Counted from the first letter of the stretch, positions 15,294 to 24,207 are shown. The stretch: 64,000 nt of DNA from Symbioplanes lichenis (GCF_030709675.1 NZ_JAUZQD010000001.1:248001-312000), one strand, 5' to 3'. Made by a program: numbers and translations. Notes: generated by a model from the sequence alone, not told the origin.

Positions 15294-16595
15294 TTGAAGA
15301 AGACTCTCGCCGGCGTGCTCGCCGCTTCCCTTCTGCTCCTGACAGCCGCGTGCGGCGGCGGTTCCGACGACGACAGCAGCACCGAGGCCACCGGGCCGGT
15401 CGAGCTCTCGTACTGGACCTGGACCCCGAACATGGACAAGGTCGTCGAGACCTGGAACGCCGCGCACCCCGACATCAAGGTCACGGTCAACAAGCAGGAC
15501 GGCGGCGACCCCGCGGTCACCAAGCTGCTCACCGCGATCAAGGCCGGCAGCGGCGCGCCCGACATCATGCAGGCCGAGTACCAGAAGATCCCGACGCTCG
15601 TCTCGGCCGACGCGCTCGCCGACATCAAGGACGAGGCCGGCTCGCTCAAGGACAAGTTCCCCGAGGCGAACTGGACGTCGGTCACCGTGGGCAGCGACTC
15701 GGTCTATGCCGTGCCGCAGGACAACGCGCCCCTGATGTTCTTCTACCGCAAGGACGTCTTCGACAAGCTCGGGCTGGCCGCCCCCAAGACCTGGGACGAG
15801 TACGCAGCAGCGGCGCGCAAGGTGCACCAGGCCGACGCGAAGCAGTACCTCGGCACCTTCTCCGCCGCCGACGCCGGTCAGTTCGCCGGGCTCGCGCAGC
15901 AGGCCGGCGCCTCCTGGTGGAGCGTCGACGGCGACACCTGGAACGTCAACATCAACGACGCCGCGACGCAGAAGGTGGCCGGCTTCTGGGGCGGCCTCGT
16001 GCAGGAGGGCGCCATCTCGAACACCCCGCAGTACACGCCGGAGTGGAACGCGGCGCTCAACGACGGCTCGCAGGTCGGCTGGGTCAGCGCGGTCTGGGCA
16101 CCGGGCGTGCTCGAGGGCAACGCCGGCAAGACCAAGGGCAAGTGGGCCGCCGCGCCGCTGCCGCAGTGGGACGCCGCCACGCCGAAGACCGGCAACTGGG
16201 GCGGCTCCGCCACCGCGGTGACGACCCAGAGCAAGCACAAGAAGCAGGCCACCGAGTTCATCCAGTGGCTCAACACCGACCCGGCGGCGCTCAAGCTGCT
16301 GGCCGGCACGGCGAACGTCTACCCCGCCGCGCTCGACTCGTCCGAGGCGCTGGCCACCCCGCCGGCGTTCTTCGCCGGCCAGGCCGACTTCTACACGATC
16401 GCCGCCGAGGCCGCGAAGCAGGGCAACCCGTTCACGTACGGGCCGAACGTCAACGTCGCGTACAGCGCCTTCAACGACACCTTCGGCAAGGCCGCCGAGG
16501 CGAAGCAGAGCGCGCAGTTCACCGCGGCGCTGGCCACCATGCAGCAGCAGACGCTCGACGACATGAAGAACACCGGCTTCAAGGTCGCCGGATGA
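15294..16595 (+). CDS. ABC sugar-binding lipoprotein (galacto-oligosaccharide uptake)
   Basis: A 433-residue family 1 solute-binding protein. The start is TTG 15294 behind the excellent Shine-Dalgarno GAGGAGGA (15283-15290); the ATG-started longer frame at 15207 overlaps the operator and is rejected. Residues 1-18 are a lipoprotein signal with lipobox LTAAC and the lipidated Cys at about 19. ELSYWTWTPNMDKVVETWN is the family's first strand and helix; NTDPAALKLLAG and the aromatic-rich WGGSATAV segment belong to the sugar cleft. It delivers ligand to the two permeases that follow, the first overlapping it by 4 bp (ATGA). No ATPase gene is present, so a shared MsiK-type ATPase encoded elsewhere is likely. 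The ligand is inferred from GH35 and GH53 neighbours. Confidence 0.9.
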   Translation: MKKTLAGVLAASLLLLTAACGGGSDDDSSTEATGPVELSYWTWTPNMDKVVETWNAAHPDIKVTVNKQDGGDPAVTKLLTAIKAGSGAPDIMQAEYQKIPTLVSADALADIKDEAGSLKDKFPEANWTSVTVGSDSVYAVPQDNAPLMFFYRKDVFDKLGLAAPKTWDEYAAAARKVHQADAKQYLGTFSAADAGQFAGLAQQAGASWWSVDGDTWNVNINDAATQKVAGFWGGLVQEGAISNTPQYTPEWNAALNDGSQVGWVSAVWAPGVLEGNAGKTKGKWAAAPLPQWDAATPKTGNWGGSATAVTTQSKHKKQATEFIQWLNTDPAALKLLAGTANVYPAALDSSEALATPPAFFAGQADFYTIAAEAAKQGNPFTYGPNVNVAYSAFNDTFGKAAEAKQSAQFTAALATMQQQTLDDMKNTGFKVAG

Positions 16596-17566
16596 CCACG
16601 GTTCCGGCCACCGAGCAAGTGATCGCGGAGAGGTCCGTCGCCACCCCGGCGGCGGGCCGCCCCCGGCGCGGCCGGCGCGCGGGCACCCCGTACGCGTTCC
16701 TCGCCCCCGCCATCGTGCTCTTCGCCGCGTTCCTCGGGGCCCCGATCGTGTACGCGGCCTACCTGAGCCTCCGCAAGGTGCAGGTCAAGGGGCTCGGGCT
16801 GGGCTCCGGCGCGCGCAGCGAGGTGTGGGCGGGCGTCGAGAACTACGTCCGCTCGGTGACCGACGCGGAGTTCCTTCCGAGCGTGGGCCGGATCGGGGCG
16901 TACGGCCTGATCGTCGTACCCGTGATGCTGGGTCTCGCTCTGCTCTTCGCTCTGCTGCTCGACGCCGGGCGCACGCGGGTCGGCGGCTTCGCGCGGACGG
17001 CGATCTTCCTCCCGTACGCGGTGCCGGCCGTCGTCGCCTCGCTGCTGTGGGGGTTCCTCTACCTGCCGCGCATCAGCCCGCTCAACGACATCCTCGAGGG
17101 CTCCGGCCTCGGGTCGCCCAACCTGCTCGGCTCCTCGTGGATCCTCTACGCGGTCGCCAACATCGCGATCTGGGGCGGGACCGGCTTCAACATGATCGTG
17201 CTCTACACGGCGCTCAAGGCCATCCCCCAGGACATGTACGAGGCCGCGCGGCTCGACGGCGCCTCGGAGGTCCAGATCGCGTGGCGCATCAAGATCCCGA
17301 TCATCGCGCCCTCGCTCGTGATGACCTTCGTCTTCTCGCTCATCGCCACGCTGCAGGTCTTCGCCGAGCCGATGACTCTGCGCCCGTTGAGCAACACGAT
17401 CTCGGCGACGTGGACGCCGCTGATGAAGGTCTACCGGGACGCGTTCATCCGCAACGACATCTACTCCGCGGCGGCCACCTCGGTGATCATCGCCGTCGCG
17501 ACGTTCGCGCTGTCCTTCGGCTTCCTGAAGCTCGTCGGCTCGCGTGCCTTCCGCCAGGAGGACTGA
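16592..17566 (+). CDS. ABC sugar permease, MalF/UgpA type
   Basis: A 324-residue inner-membrane permease with six predicted helices. The first follows an Arg-rich N-terminus (PRRGRRAGTPYAFLAPAIVL). The cytoplasmic EAA loop reads YEAARLDGASEVQIAWRIKI and is where the ATPase docks. ATG 16592 overlaps the stop of the binding-protein gene (ATGA), indicating translational coupling. It forms a heterodimer with the next permease. Confidence 0.92.
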   Translation: MTTVPATEQVIAERSVATPAAGRPRRGRRAGTPYAFLAPAIVLFAAFLGAPIVYAAYLSLRKVQVKGLGLGSGARSEVWAGVENYVRSVTDAEFLPSVGRIGAYGLIVVPVMLGLALLFALLLDAGRTRVGGFARTAIFLPYAVPAVVASLLWGFLYLPRISPLNDILEGSGLGSPNLLGSSWILYAVANIAIWGGTGFNMIVLYTALKAIPQDMYEAARLDGASEVQIAWRIKIPIIAPSLVMTFVFSLIATLQVFAEPMTLRPLSNTISATWTPLMKVYRDAFIRNDIYSAAATSVIIAVATFALSFGFLKLVGSRAFRQED

Positions 17567-17567
17567 C

Positions 17568-18422
17568 ATGGCTGTTGCTGCACTGCCGGCGAAGGCCCGC
17601 CGCTCCCCCGCCGCCACCATCCTGCTGCTGGTCGGCGCGGTGTACTGCCTGCTGCCGGTGCTCTGGGTGCTGGTCGCCGCGTCGAAGAGCCCGAACGAGC
17701 TCTTCTCGACCTTCACCTTCCTGCCGAGTACGCACCTCTTCGACAACATCGCGGACCTGAGCGGCTATCGCGACGGGCTCTACTGGCGCTGGATGGCGAA
17801 CACCGCGCTCTACGCCGGAGTCGGGGCGGGACTCAGCACGCTCGTCTCGGCGATGGCGGGTTTCGCGCTCGCGAAGTTCTCGTTCCCGGGCAAGGGCGTC
17901 GTCTTCAACATGGTGCTCGCCGGCGTGCTCGTGCCCGGCGTCATCCTGGCCATCCCGCAGTACCTGCTGCTGGCCAAGGTGGGCATGACCAACACCTACT
18001 GGTCCGTGCTGCTGCCGAGCATCATCAGCCCGTACGGGATTTACCTCGCCCGCATCTTCGCCGCGGCGGCCGTCCCCAACGAGGTGCTGGAGGCGTCCCG
18101 GGTGGACGGCGCCGGCGACTGGCGGACCTTCGCCACGGTCGTGCTGCCGATGATGCGCTCGGGGCTCGTGACCGTCTTCCTCTTCCAGTTCGTCGCGATC
18201 TGGAACAACTACATGCTGCCGTACATCATGTTGGGCAACGACAAGCTCTTCCCCGTGACCGTGGGCCTGAGCGGGCTGCTCAACCAGGGCGCGCAGCAAC
18301 CCGCGATGTACACGGTCGTCGTGACGGGGGCGCTGCTGTCGGTCGTACCCCTGGTGGCTCTGTTCCTGGCTCTTCAGCGCTTCTGGCAGGTCGACCTGGC
18401 CGCCGGTGCGGTCAAGGCCTGA
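17568..18422 (+). CDS. ABC sugar permease, MalG/UgpE type
   Basis: A 284-residue permease starting at ATG 17568 behind AGGAGGAC. Six membrane helices are visible, and the EAA loop reads LEASRVDGAGDWRTFATVVL. It is 1 bp from the stop of its partner gene. The pair completes an importer for oligosaccharides released from galactan. Confidence 0.92.
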   Translation: MAVAALPAKARRSPAATILLLVGAVYCLLPVLWVLVAASKSPNELFSTFTFLPSTHLFDNIADLSGYRDGLYWRWMANTALYAGVGAGLSTLVSAMAGFALAKFSFPGKGVVFNMVLAGVLVPGVILAIPQYLLLAKVGMTNTYWSVLLPSIISPYGIYLARIFAAAAVPNEVLEASRVDGAGDWRTFATVVLPMMRSGLVTVFLFQFVAIWNNYMLPYIMLGNDKLFPVTVGLSGLLNQGAQQPAMYTVVVTGALLSVVPLVALFLALQRFWQVDLAAGAVKA

Positions 18423-18429
18423 GGCGGCC

Positions 18430-19485
18430 GTGGCTATGATCCCTACCGTGCCGACCTCGCCGAACGCGGGGCGCAAGCGGCCGACCATCCGCGACGTCGC
18501 GCGCGAGGCCGGGGTCAGCTACGCCACCGTCTCCCGTGTGCTCAACGGCCGGGAGTGGGTGAGCCCGGAGGCGGTCCGGGCCGTGCGGGACGCCATCTCG
18601 CGTACGGGCTACACCGCCAACCAGCACGCCCGCTCCCTGGCGACGGGCCGCTCGGGGTCCATCGCGTTCCTGCTCACCGAGCCGCAGCACCTGCTCTTCG
18701 AGGACCCCAACTTCGCCGTCCTGCTGCGCGGGGTCGCCCAGGCCCTCGCCGCGCACGAGCTGACGCTGATCCTCATGATCGCCGCCACGCCCGAGGAGCG
18801 CACCCGGGCGATGACCTATCTCAGCGGCGGCCACGTCGACGGGATCCTGCTCGTGTCCCCGCACTCCGGCGACCCGCTGCTCGGTCAGCTCGTCAACGCG
18901 GGCGTGCCGATCGTCGCCTGCGGCCAGGTGCTCGGGCACGAGGCGACGATCAGCTCGGTCGCCGCCGACGAGTGGGCCGGCGCCCGGTCCGCCGTGTCGC
19001 ACCTGTTCGCGGCGGGTTGCCGGCGCATCGCGCACATCGCCGGGCCGCAGGACACGTCCGGGGGCGTCGACCGGCTCCGGGGTTACTCCGACGCCTTGCG
19101 GGCTCATGGTCTTGCCTTCGACGAGTCGCTGGTGGCCTATGGGGACTGGTCCCATGCCAGTGGCGCCGCGGCTGTCCGCTCACTCCTGGCCGCGGCGCCG
19201 GACATCGACGGCATTTTCGCGGCGTCCGACTCCATGGCGGCGGGCACGCTTCCGGTGCTGCGCGAGCTCGGCATCGCGGTTCCCGCACAAATCCGACTTA
19301 TCGGTTTTGATGACTCCGGGCTGGCGGCCACTCAACATCCGCCGCTGAGCTCGGTGCGCAACCCGCTCGATCGGATCAGCGAGGAGATGGTCCGGTTGCT
19401 CACCGACGTGATCGCCGGACGTACTCCACTCTCCATCACGGTTCCTACGACGATCGTCCTCCGGGAGTCGTCGCCCTCTTTCTGA
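18430..19485 (+). CDS. LacI-family repressor of the galactan locus
   Basis: A 351-residue regulator. Residues about 17-65 are the HTH and hinge (TIRDVAREAGVSYATVSRVL, then TGYTANQHARSLATGRS). The rest is a periplasmic-binding-protein-like sensor domain ending with FDDSGLAATQHPPLSSVRNP. I chose GTG 18430 because GAGG lies 5 bp upstream; ATG 18436 is an alternative. It sits in the same operon as the transporter and the GH53 enzyme. The two identical CTGTAACCGGTCACAG sites flanking the divergent promoters are its probable operators, and a galactan-derived sugar is the likely inducer, both by inference. Confidence 0.9.
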   Translation: MAMIPTVPTSPNAGRKRPTIRDVAREAGVSYATVSRVLNGREWVSPEAVRAVRDAISRTGYTANQHARSLATGRSGSIAFLLTEPQHLLFEDPNFAVLLRGVAQALAAHELTLILMIAATPEERTRAMTYLSGGHVDGILLVSPHSGDPLLGQLVNAGVPIVACGQVLGHEATISSVAADEWAGARSAVSHLFAAGCRRIAHIAGPQDTSGGVDRLRGYSDALRAHGLAFDESLVAYGDWSHASGAAAVRSLLAAAPDIDGIFAASDSMAAGTLPVLRELGIAVPAQIRLIGFDDSGLAATQHPPLSSVRNPLDRISEEMVRLLTDVIAGRTPLSITVPTTIVLRESSPSF

Positions 19486-19500
19486 CGGAAAGGATCCACC

Positions 19501-20619
19501 GTGCACCGATCCGTCCGGACACTGGCCGTTGCTCTCGGCGCCACTGTCCTCGCTCTGGCCGCTTCTGTTTCTCCCGCTTCTCCCGCGGGAGCGGCCACCA
19601 CACTGTCCATGCTGGGCGCCGACGTGTCGTCGCTCCAGCGCAGCCTCGACCTCGGCGCGCCCTATTACGACGCCGCCGGCGCGCGCAAGGACCCGTACGA
19701 CATCCTGAAGTCGGCCGGGGTCAACTATGCCCGGCTGCGGATCTGGAACAACCCGGCCAGCGGTTACAACAACAAGGCCAAGGTGCTCCAGCAGGCGAAG
19801 GCGATCAAGGCCAAGGGACTCAAGCTCCTGATCGACTTCCACTACTCCGACACGTGGGCCGACCCCGGCAAGCAGTTCAAGCCGGCGGCCTGGGCGTCAC
19901 ACTCGCTCTCCCAGCTGGGCACGGACGTCTACAACTACACGTACGACGTCTGCACCGCGCTCAAGTCGCAGGGCACCACGCCCGACTCCGTGCAGATCGG
20001 CAACGAGATCAACGTCGGCATGCTGTGGCCCCAGGGACAAGTCAGCAACAATGATTTCGCGCCGCTCGCTTCGCTGTTGAAGCAGGGCTACAACGCGACG
20101 AAGGCGTGCAACAGCGCCACCCAGGTCATGATCCACGTCGCCGACGCGGACAGCATGGCCAACGCGCGCTGGTTCTACGACGGCATCAAGGCGCAAGGTG
20201 TCCAGTGGGACATCACGGCGCTCAGCTACTACTGCATGTGGCACGGCACGCTGGCGAACCTCTACAACGTCATCACCGACGTCCGGACCCGGTACGGCAA
20301 GCCGGTCGTGATCGCCGAGACGGCGTACCAGTTCACGACGGCCGACGCGGACAGCGAGAAGAACTCGATCCCGGGCACCGTGCTGTGCGACAACATCCCG
20401 GCCACGTGGCAAGGCCAGGCCCAGCAGTTCGCCTGGGTCCAGAACACGGCCCGCAACGCCGGCGCGATCGGCGTCTTCTACTGGGAGCCGACCTGGTACG
20501 CCGTGCCCGGCAACGGCTGGGACCCGGCGAACATCAACGGCACCGGCGACGGCTGGGACAACATGGCGACGTTCGACTGGACGGGACATGTGAACCCGTA
20601 CATCCGCTGGACTCCGTGA
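19501..20619 (+). CDS. Secreted GH53 endo-beta-1,4-galactanase
   Basis: A 372-residue exported enzyme that hydrolyses beta-1,4-galactan or type I arabinogalactan side chains of pectin. Residues 1-32 are a signal peptide ending AGAA. The TIM barrel is recognised by GADVSSLQRS, YARLRIWNNPASGYNN, LLIDFHYSDTWADPGKQ, IQ-type strand QIGNEINVGMLWP with the acid/base Glu near residue 168, and VIAETAYQFTTA with the nucleophile Glu near residue 272. GTG 19501 follows GAAAGGA by 7 bp. It is the last gene of the galactan operon, and a strong terminator follows. The released oligosaccharides would enter through the ABC transporter and be cut by GH35. Confidence 0.93.
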   Translation: MHRSVRTLAVALGATVLALAASVSPASPAGAATTLSMLGADVSSLQRSLDLGAPYYDAAGARKDPYDILKSAGVNYARLRIWNNPASGYNNKAKVLQQAKAIKAKGLKLLIDFHYSDTWADPGKQFKPAAWASHSLSQLGTDVYNYTYDVCTALKSQGTTPDSVQIGNEINVGMLWPQGQVSNNDFAPLASLLKQGYNATKACNSATQVMIHVADADSMANARWFYDGIKAQGVQWDITALSYYCMWHGTLANLYNVITDVRTRYGKPVVIAETAYQFTTADADSEKNSIPGTVLCDNIPATWQGQAQQFAWVQNTARNAGAIGVFYWEPTWYAVPGNGWDPANINGTGDGWDNMATFDWTGHVNPYIRWTP

Positions 20620-20624
20620 TCCGC

Positions 20625-20662
20625 ACGCGGCCCGCTTTCCCACGAGAGAGCGGGCCGCGTTT
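20625..20662 (+). terminator. Intrinsic terminator of the galactan operon
   Basis: ACGCGGCCCGCT (20625-20636) and AGCGGGCCGCGT (20649-20660) form a perfect 12-bp stem followed by TT. It starts 6 bp after the GH53 stop. Confidence 0.85.
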
Positions 20663-20796
20663 CCCCGCCGATGTCATCATGGCGAAGAAGGCTCGCACCC
20701 CCCGCCGCTCCCCCTCCCCCGAGCGGGAGATCTTGCCTCCGTCCGTCAGATGGGGGAACGAGCGACAACTGCTTGACGATCGAGCGGAGCCGACAG

Positions 20797-21711
20797 GTGG
20801 GCGACCTCAGAGATCTCGCGATCAACCTCGCCGCGGCCGTCATCGCCTTTGGTTCCGGCATCGTGACCCGGGAGATCTTCCGCCTCCAGCGCTCCCGCCG
20901 GGGTCGTGCCTTCTGGGGCCGGCGAATGCTCACTTCGCGAACGCTGCTCTTCGTCGGTGAGTTCCCCCGGTTCAACCACCTGGAGCCGTCCGGAATGGTC
21001 GGCCTCGGCGATTACCATGCCCTGCACGAATTGACCACCGGGCTGGCCGCGTTCGGCTCGTCGTTCGGCATCGCCTATGCCTCGCAGATCACCGACGGCC
21101 AGCCGCGGGAGAACATCATCGTCCTGGGCGGCACCGACGTGAACAGCCTGACTTCGACCGTTCTCGACAAGGTGGGATCTCATTTCCGCCTGGACGACAA
21201 GGTGATGGTCATGGTGGACGAGCGGACCGGGACGACCTATCGCGCGGAATGGGACGTCGATCCGCTCGACGGCTCCGGCCGTCACGACCTCGATCACAGC
21301 TGGTTCATCTCCACCGATGCCGAGGGCGCACGGGTGGCCCTGCGTTTCCGCACCGACTACGGCATCCTGGTCCGCAGCCAGAACCCCTTCGCGCCCGACA
21401 AGATGGTGTTGCTGATCTGTGGCGTCTACGGTTTCGGCACCTGGGCCGGGGCCCGCCTGCCGTTCGACGACGACTTCCTCGCCACCGTCGCCCCGCTCGA
21501 CAACTTCGAGTGTCTCTTCCGCGTCCAGGTCCATCAGCGGCAACTCCTGAAGACGGACATCGTCGCGTTGCGCCCGCTGCCACGGACCCGGGCCCGGGAA
21601 CCGCGGCTCAGTCTCCTGCGGCGGCGGGCGAGCCGCTCCGGATCGCGGCCGCCGTATGAACTCGCCGATAGTCGTCCGCCGTCCACCGACGACGGCCCAC
21701 CTCCTGGTTGA
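20797..21711 (+). CDS. Membrane-anchored protein of unknown function, paralogue of the gene at 45098
   Basis: A 304-residue protein starting at GTG 20797. Residues about 8-26 are one membrane helix (INLAAAVIAFGSGIVTREIF) followed by a basic stop-transfer and a large soluble domain. Notable conserved-looking stretches are FVGEFPRFNHLEPSGMVGLG, IIVLGGTDVNSLTSTVL and FRTDYGILVRSQNPF followed by LICGVYGFGTWAGARL. The same order of motifs, in shorter form, is seen in the protein at 45098-45823, which also begins MGDL; the two are homologues. I do not recognise a catalytic function. The C-terminus is basic and low in complexity. Its 3' end overlaps the convergent methyltransferase gene by 104 bp. 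Confidence 0.7.
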   Translation: MGDLRDLAINLAAAVIAFGSGIVTREIFRLQRSRRGRAFWGRRMLTSRTLLFVGEFPRFNHLEPSGMVGLGDYHALHELTTGLAAFGSSFGIAYASQITDGQPRENIIVLGGTDVNSLTSTVLDKVGSHFRLDDKVMVMVDERTGTTYRAEWDVDPLDGSGRHDLDHSWFISTDAEGARVALRFRTDYGILVRSQNPFAPDKMVLLICGVYGFGTWAGARLPFDDDFLATVAPLDNFECLFRVQVHQRQLLKTDIVALRPLPRTRAREPRLSLLRRRASRSGSRPPYELADSRPPSTDDGPPPG

Positions 21712-22600
21712 AGGCCCGCAGACGACGATAGTTGTCCTGTTCCTCCGCCCGCGAGCGGAACTCCTCGTCGGGCAGTCTGATGGCCTCCAGCCAAGCGTGC
21801 TGGCCGGGCTGCGTGACGGCTTCGAGCAGCTCCCACAGATCCGGGCCGAAGACGTGACAATAGTTGTCCTGCTCGAGCTCGGTCCGATAGATGACGTCGC
21901 CGTCCATCTCGATCGGCAATCCGCCGGCCTCGCCCGCCAGGCGCTTCTTCGTCCAGAATTCCTGCAGTTCGGGCAGATCACCGGAGACCGAAGGCGCTAC
22001 GAGAAGCTCACCGCGCGGGTCGGTCACCTCGCTGAGCATGCGGAAGAAGCTCGCACGCACCTCCGCACCCGGCATGTGCGCGATGGCGCTGTACCACGAG
22101 GTGGTCACCATCACCGGAACGTCATCGTTGGCCCGCAGAATCAGCTTCTGGACCGCATCACTGCCCTCGCCCTCGGACCCATGGACGAAGGTGACGGAAA
22201 CCCTTGTCCCGCCGTCTTCCCGGCCGGCCGATCCCGCCACGTACCCTTCCACCGCCGCGTCCGAGAAGACCAGGTCACCGAGGTGGAAGCCGTGGTCATC
22301 GGCCAGCGAGCGCGCCGCTTTCCGCAGGCCCTGAGCGGACACGTCATAGGCGATCACCCGGAGATCGCGGCCGGCGTCCGCGAATGTCCGAGGAAATTCC
22401 ACCAGGAATTCATTGGTCACTCGCCCAGTTCCGTAACCGAAGTCGAAGAGCGTCACGGGCCCCTGCCCGGAAAGCGAGGAAAGCGCTCGCCCGACCGCGC
22501 GGTCGAGGGCCACCGCCTCGGCCGTCAACACCCGCACGGCCGATCTCGCGTCATAACCGTCGCCGCAATAGCGCAGGTCGTAGATCGCTCTCTGCTCCAC
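21608..22600 (-). CDS. SAM-dependent methyltransferase-like protein
   Basis: A 330-residue protein starting at GTG 22600 behind GGAGGG. Residues about 45-70 contain a class I methyltransferase motif I, VTLFDFGYGTGRVTNEFL, followed by IAYDVSAQGLRKAA as motif II. The middle segment VPVMVTTSWYSAIAHMPGAE and the C-terminal EQDNYCHVFGPDLWELLEAV are not typical of a family I can name. The substrate is unknown. It converges on, and overlaps by 104 bp, the membrane-anchored protein gene, so the two are not one operon although they could be functionally linked. Confidence 0.7.
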   Translation of the reverse strand: MEQRAIYDLRYCGDGYDARSAVRVLTAEAVALDRAVGRALSSLSGQGPVTLFDFGYGTGRVTNEFLVEFPRTFADAGRDLRVIAYDVSAQGLRKAARSLADDHGFHLGDLVFSDAAVEGYVAGSAGREDGGTRVSVTFVHGSEGEGSDAVQKLILRANDDVPVMVTTSWYSAIAHMPGAEVRASFFRMLSEVTDPRGELLVAPSVSGDLPELQEFWTKKRLAGEAGGLPIEMDGDVIYRTELEQDNYCHVFGPDLWELLEAVTQPGQHAWLEAIRLPDEEFRSRAEEQDNYRRLRAFNQEVGRRRWTADDYRRVHTAAAIRSGSPAAAGD

Positions 22601-22821
22601 TTACCCTCCGCACCGAAGAATCCGGCGGACTCGGACCTCGCGAGGCTACACCAGCCTCGCCACGGACGATGACGCCAAAGCCGCCGATTCCCCAACGAAC
22701 GGACGGCCCACGAGTATTGCTTGCCATCAGATCAACAATCGCACGACCGACCGGGCGTTCCGGCCGGTTTCGAGCAGCTCCCCCGAAGCCGGCCGGAGGC
22801 AGTGACAATAGGCTCGGACCC

Positions 22822-23265
22822 GTGATCCGAGCAGCCGGTCCCGGCGATCTTTCCGAGATTCTCCGCCTCTACGGGCAGCTCAACCCCGATGACCCGCCCC
22901 TTGATCCGGCCACCGCGGCGGCGACCTTCGACGGCATCCTCGCCGCGTCCACGTGCGATCTGTACGTGCTGGAGGTCGACGGGCGGGTCGTCGCCACGGC
23001 TTATCTGAACCTGATTCCGAACTTGTCGCGCTCGGCTCGGCCGTACGCGGTCATCGAGAACGTGGTGGTCGACGCAGGGCTGCGCGGCACCGGGCTGGGC
23101 CAGCAGCTGATGGCGGGGGTGTTGCGGGTGGCGTGGGCCGCCGGTTGTTACAAGGCGATGCTGGCGACCAGCTCGCGCAACCCGGCGACGCACGCGTTCT
23201 ACCGGGCGTGCGGCTTCTCCGGCGATGTCAAGACGGCGTACGTGGCCCGCCCTCAGAACGCGTAG
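22822..23265 (+). CDS. GNAT-family N-acetyltransferase
   Basis: A 147-residue acetyltransferase. IRAAGPGDLSEILRLYGQL opens the fold, VIENVVVDAGLRGTGLGQQL carries the acetyl-CoA pyrophosphate loop, and ATHAFYRACGFS is the C-terminal motif. The acceptor is unknown. GTG 22822 follows TAGGCT (22809-22814) by seven bases, so it is probably leaderless. Its 3' end overlaps the DoxX gene by 13 bp in convergent orientation. Confidence 0.88.
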   Translation: MIRAAGPGDLSEILRLYGQLNPDDPPLDPATAAATFDGILAASTCDLYVLEVDGRVVATAYLNLIPNLSRSARPYAVIENVVVDAGLRGTGLGQQLMAGVLRVAWAAGCYKAMLATSSRNPATHAFYRACGFSGDVKTAYVARPQNA

Positions 23266-23627
23266 GGCCCGAAGCGGCCCCAGGCGACGATCGCCGCCAG
23301 GATCAGCAGGACGACGTTGGCGCCGGCCATCGGGGTCTCGCCGCGGCGGGCGTGGACGACGATCGCGCCGATCATGACGAGGACCAGGCCGACCGCCGCC
23401 AGCGGGACGAGGACCGGGGCGATGCCGGTGACGGCCGGGAGGATCAGGCCGATGGCGGCGAGGATCTCGAGCGCACCGATGGCCTTGACCGCGCCGCTCG
23501 AGAAGCTTGCGGCCCAGCCCATGCCCGAGGCGATCAGCTTCTCCTTCGGCTGCACCACCTTCATGACGCCCGAGGCGAGGAAGGCGACGGCCAGGACGGC
23601 GGCGATGACCCAGAGTACGACGTTCAC
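23253..23627 (-). CDS. DoxX-family membrane protein
   Basis: A 124-residue protein with four membrane helices (VVLWVIAAVLAVAFLASGVMK, then AIGALEILAAIGLILPAVTG and two more). The N-terminal ASGVMKVVQPKEKL is typical of DoxX-like proteins, small quinone- or thiol-stress-associated membrane proteins. Start is GTG 23627. It is divergent from a MarR regulator across an 82-bp region that holds the dyad at 23671-23692; regulation by that MarR protein is likely. Confidence 0.85.
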   Translation of the reverse strand: MNVVLWVIAAVLAVAFLASGVMKVVQPKEKLIASGMGWAASFSSGAVKAIGALEILAAIGLILPAVTGIAPVLVPLAAVGLVLVMIGAIVVHARRGETPMAGANVVLLILAAIVAWGRFGPYAF

Positions 23628-23670
23628 GGCTCCCCATTTCAGTTCATGTGTGAAGTCACCGTAGCGGGGC

Positions 23671-23692
23671 ATCACTTCAAGGCGCAAGTGAT
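23671..23692. promoter_or_regulatory. MarR operator candidate
   Basis: ATCACTT (23671-23677) and AAGTGAT (23686-23692) are perfect 7-bp arms 8 bp apart, sited between divergent doxX-like and marR-like genes. TAGGCT (23697-23702) just downstream is the probable -10 of the MarR gene. Confidence 0.65.
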
Positions 23693-23709
23693 CGGCTAGG
23701 CTGGACCGC

Positions 23710-24207
23710 ATGCCGCACCACCCGGAGCCGCGCTGGCTCGACGAGGATCAGCAGCAGGTCTGGTCCGCGCTCCTGGCCCTGATCATGCGGCTGCCGGGCG
23801 CGCTGGACGCGCAGTTGCAGCGCGACTCGGGGCTCAGCTCGTTCGAATATCACGTGCTCGCGGGCCTGTCGATGGCGCCGGGGCGGACGCTGCGCATGAG
23901 CGTGCTGGCCCGCTTCGCGGAGGGATCGCTGCCCCGGCTGTCCCAGGTCGTCGCGCGGCTCGAGAAGCGTGGCCTGATCCGGCGCCGGCCCGACCCGGAC
24001 GACGGCCGGTTCACGCTCGCCACGCTCAGCGAGGAAGGCTGGGAGGTGGTGGTCGCCGCCGCGCCCGGGCACGTCGAGCAGGTGCGGCGCGTGGTCTTCG
24101 ACCCGCTGACCAAGGCGCAGCAGCGTCAGCTCCGCGCGATCGCCGGCCGCATCGTCCACGCCGTCGACCCGGACGCGCCCGGCGCCGACGCCATCATCGG
24201 CCGGTGA
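23710..24207 (+). CDS. MarR-family transcriptional regulator
   Basis: A 165-residue winged-helix regulator. SGLSSFEYHVLAGLSMAPG is the helix before the recognition helix, SLPRLSQVVARLEKRGLIRR the recognition helix and the start of the wing, and DPDDGRFTLATLSEEG the wing itself. ATG 23710 follows TAGGCT by seven bases, suggesting a leaderless message. It probably represses itself and the divergent DoxX gene through the 23671-23692 dyad. The inducer is unknown; relatives respond to phenols, quinones or oxidants. Confidence 0.9.
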   Translation: MPHHPEPRWLDEDQQQVWSALLALIMRLPGALDAQLQRDSGLSSFEYHVLAGLSMAPGRTLRMSVLARFAEGSLPRLSQVVARLEKRGLIRRRPDPDDGRFTLATLSEEGWEVVVAAAPGHVEQVRRVVFDPLTKAQQRQLRAIAGRIVHAVDPDAPGADAIIGR

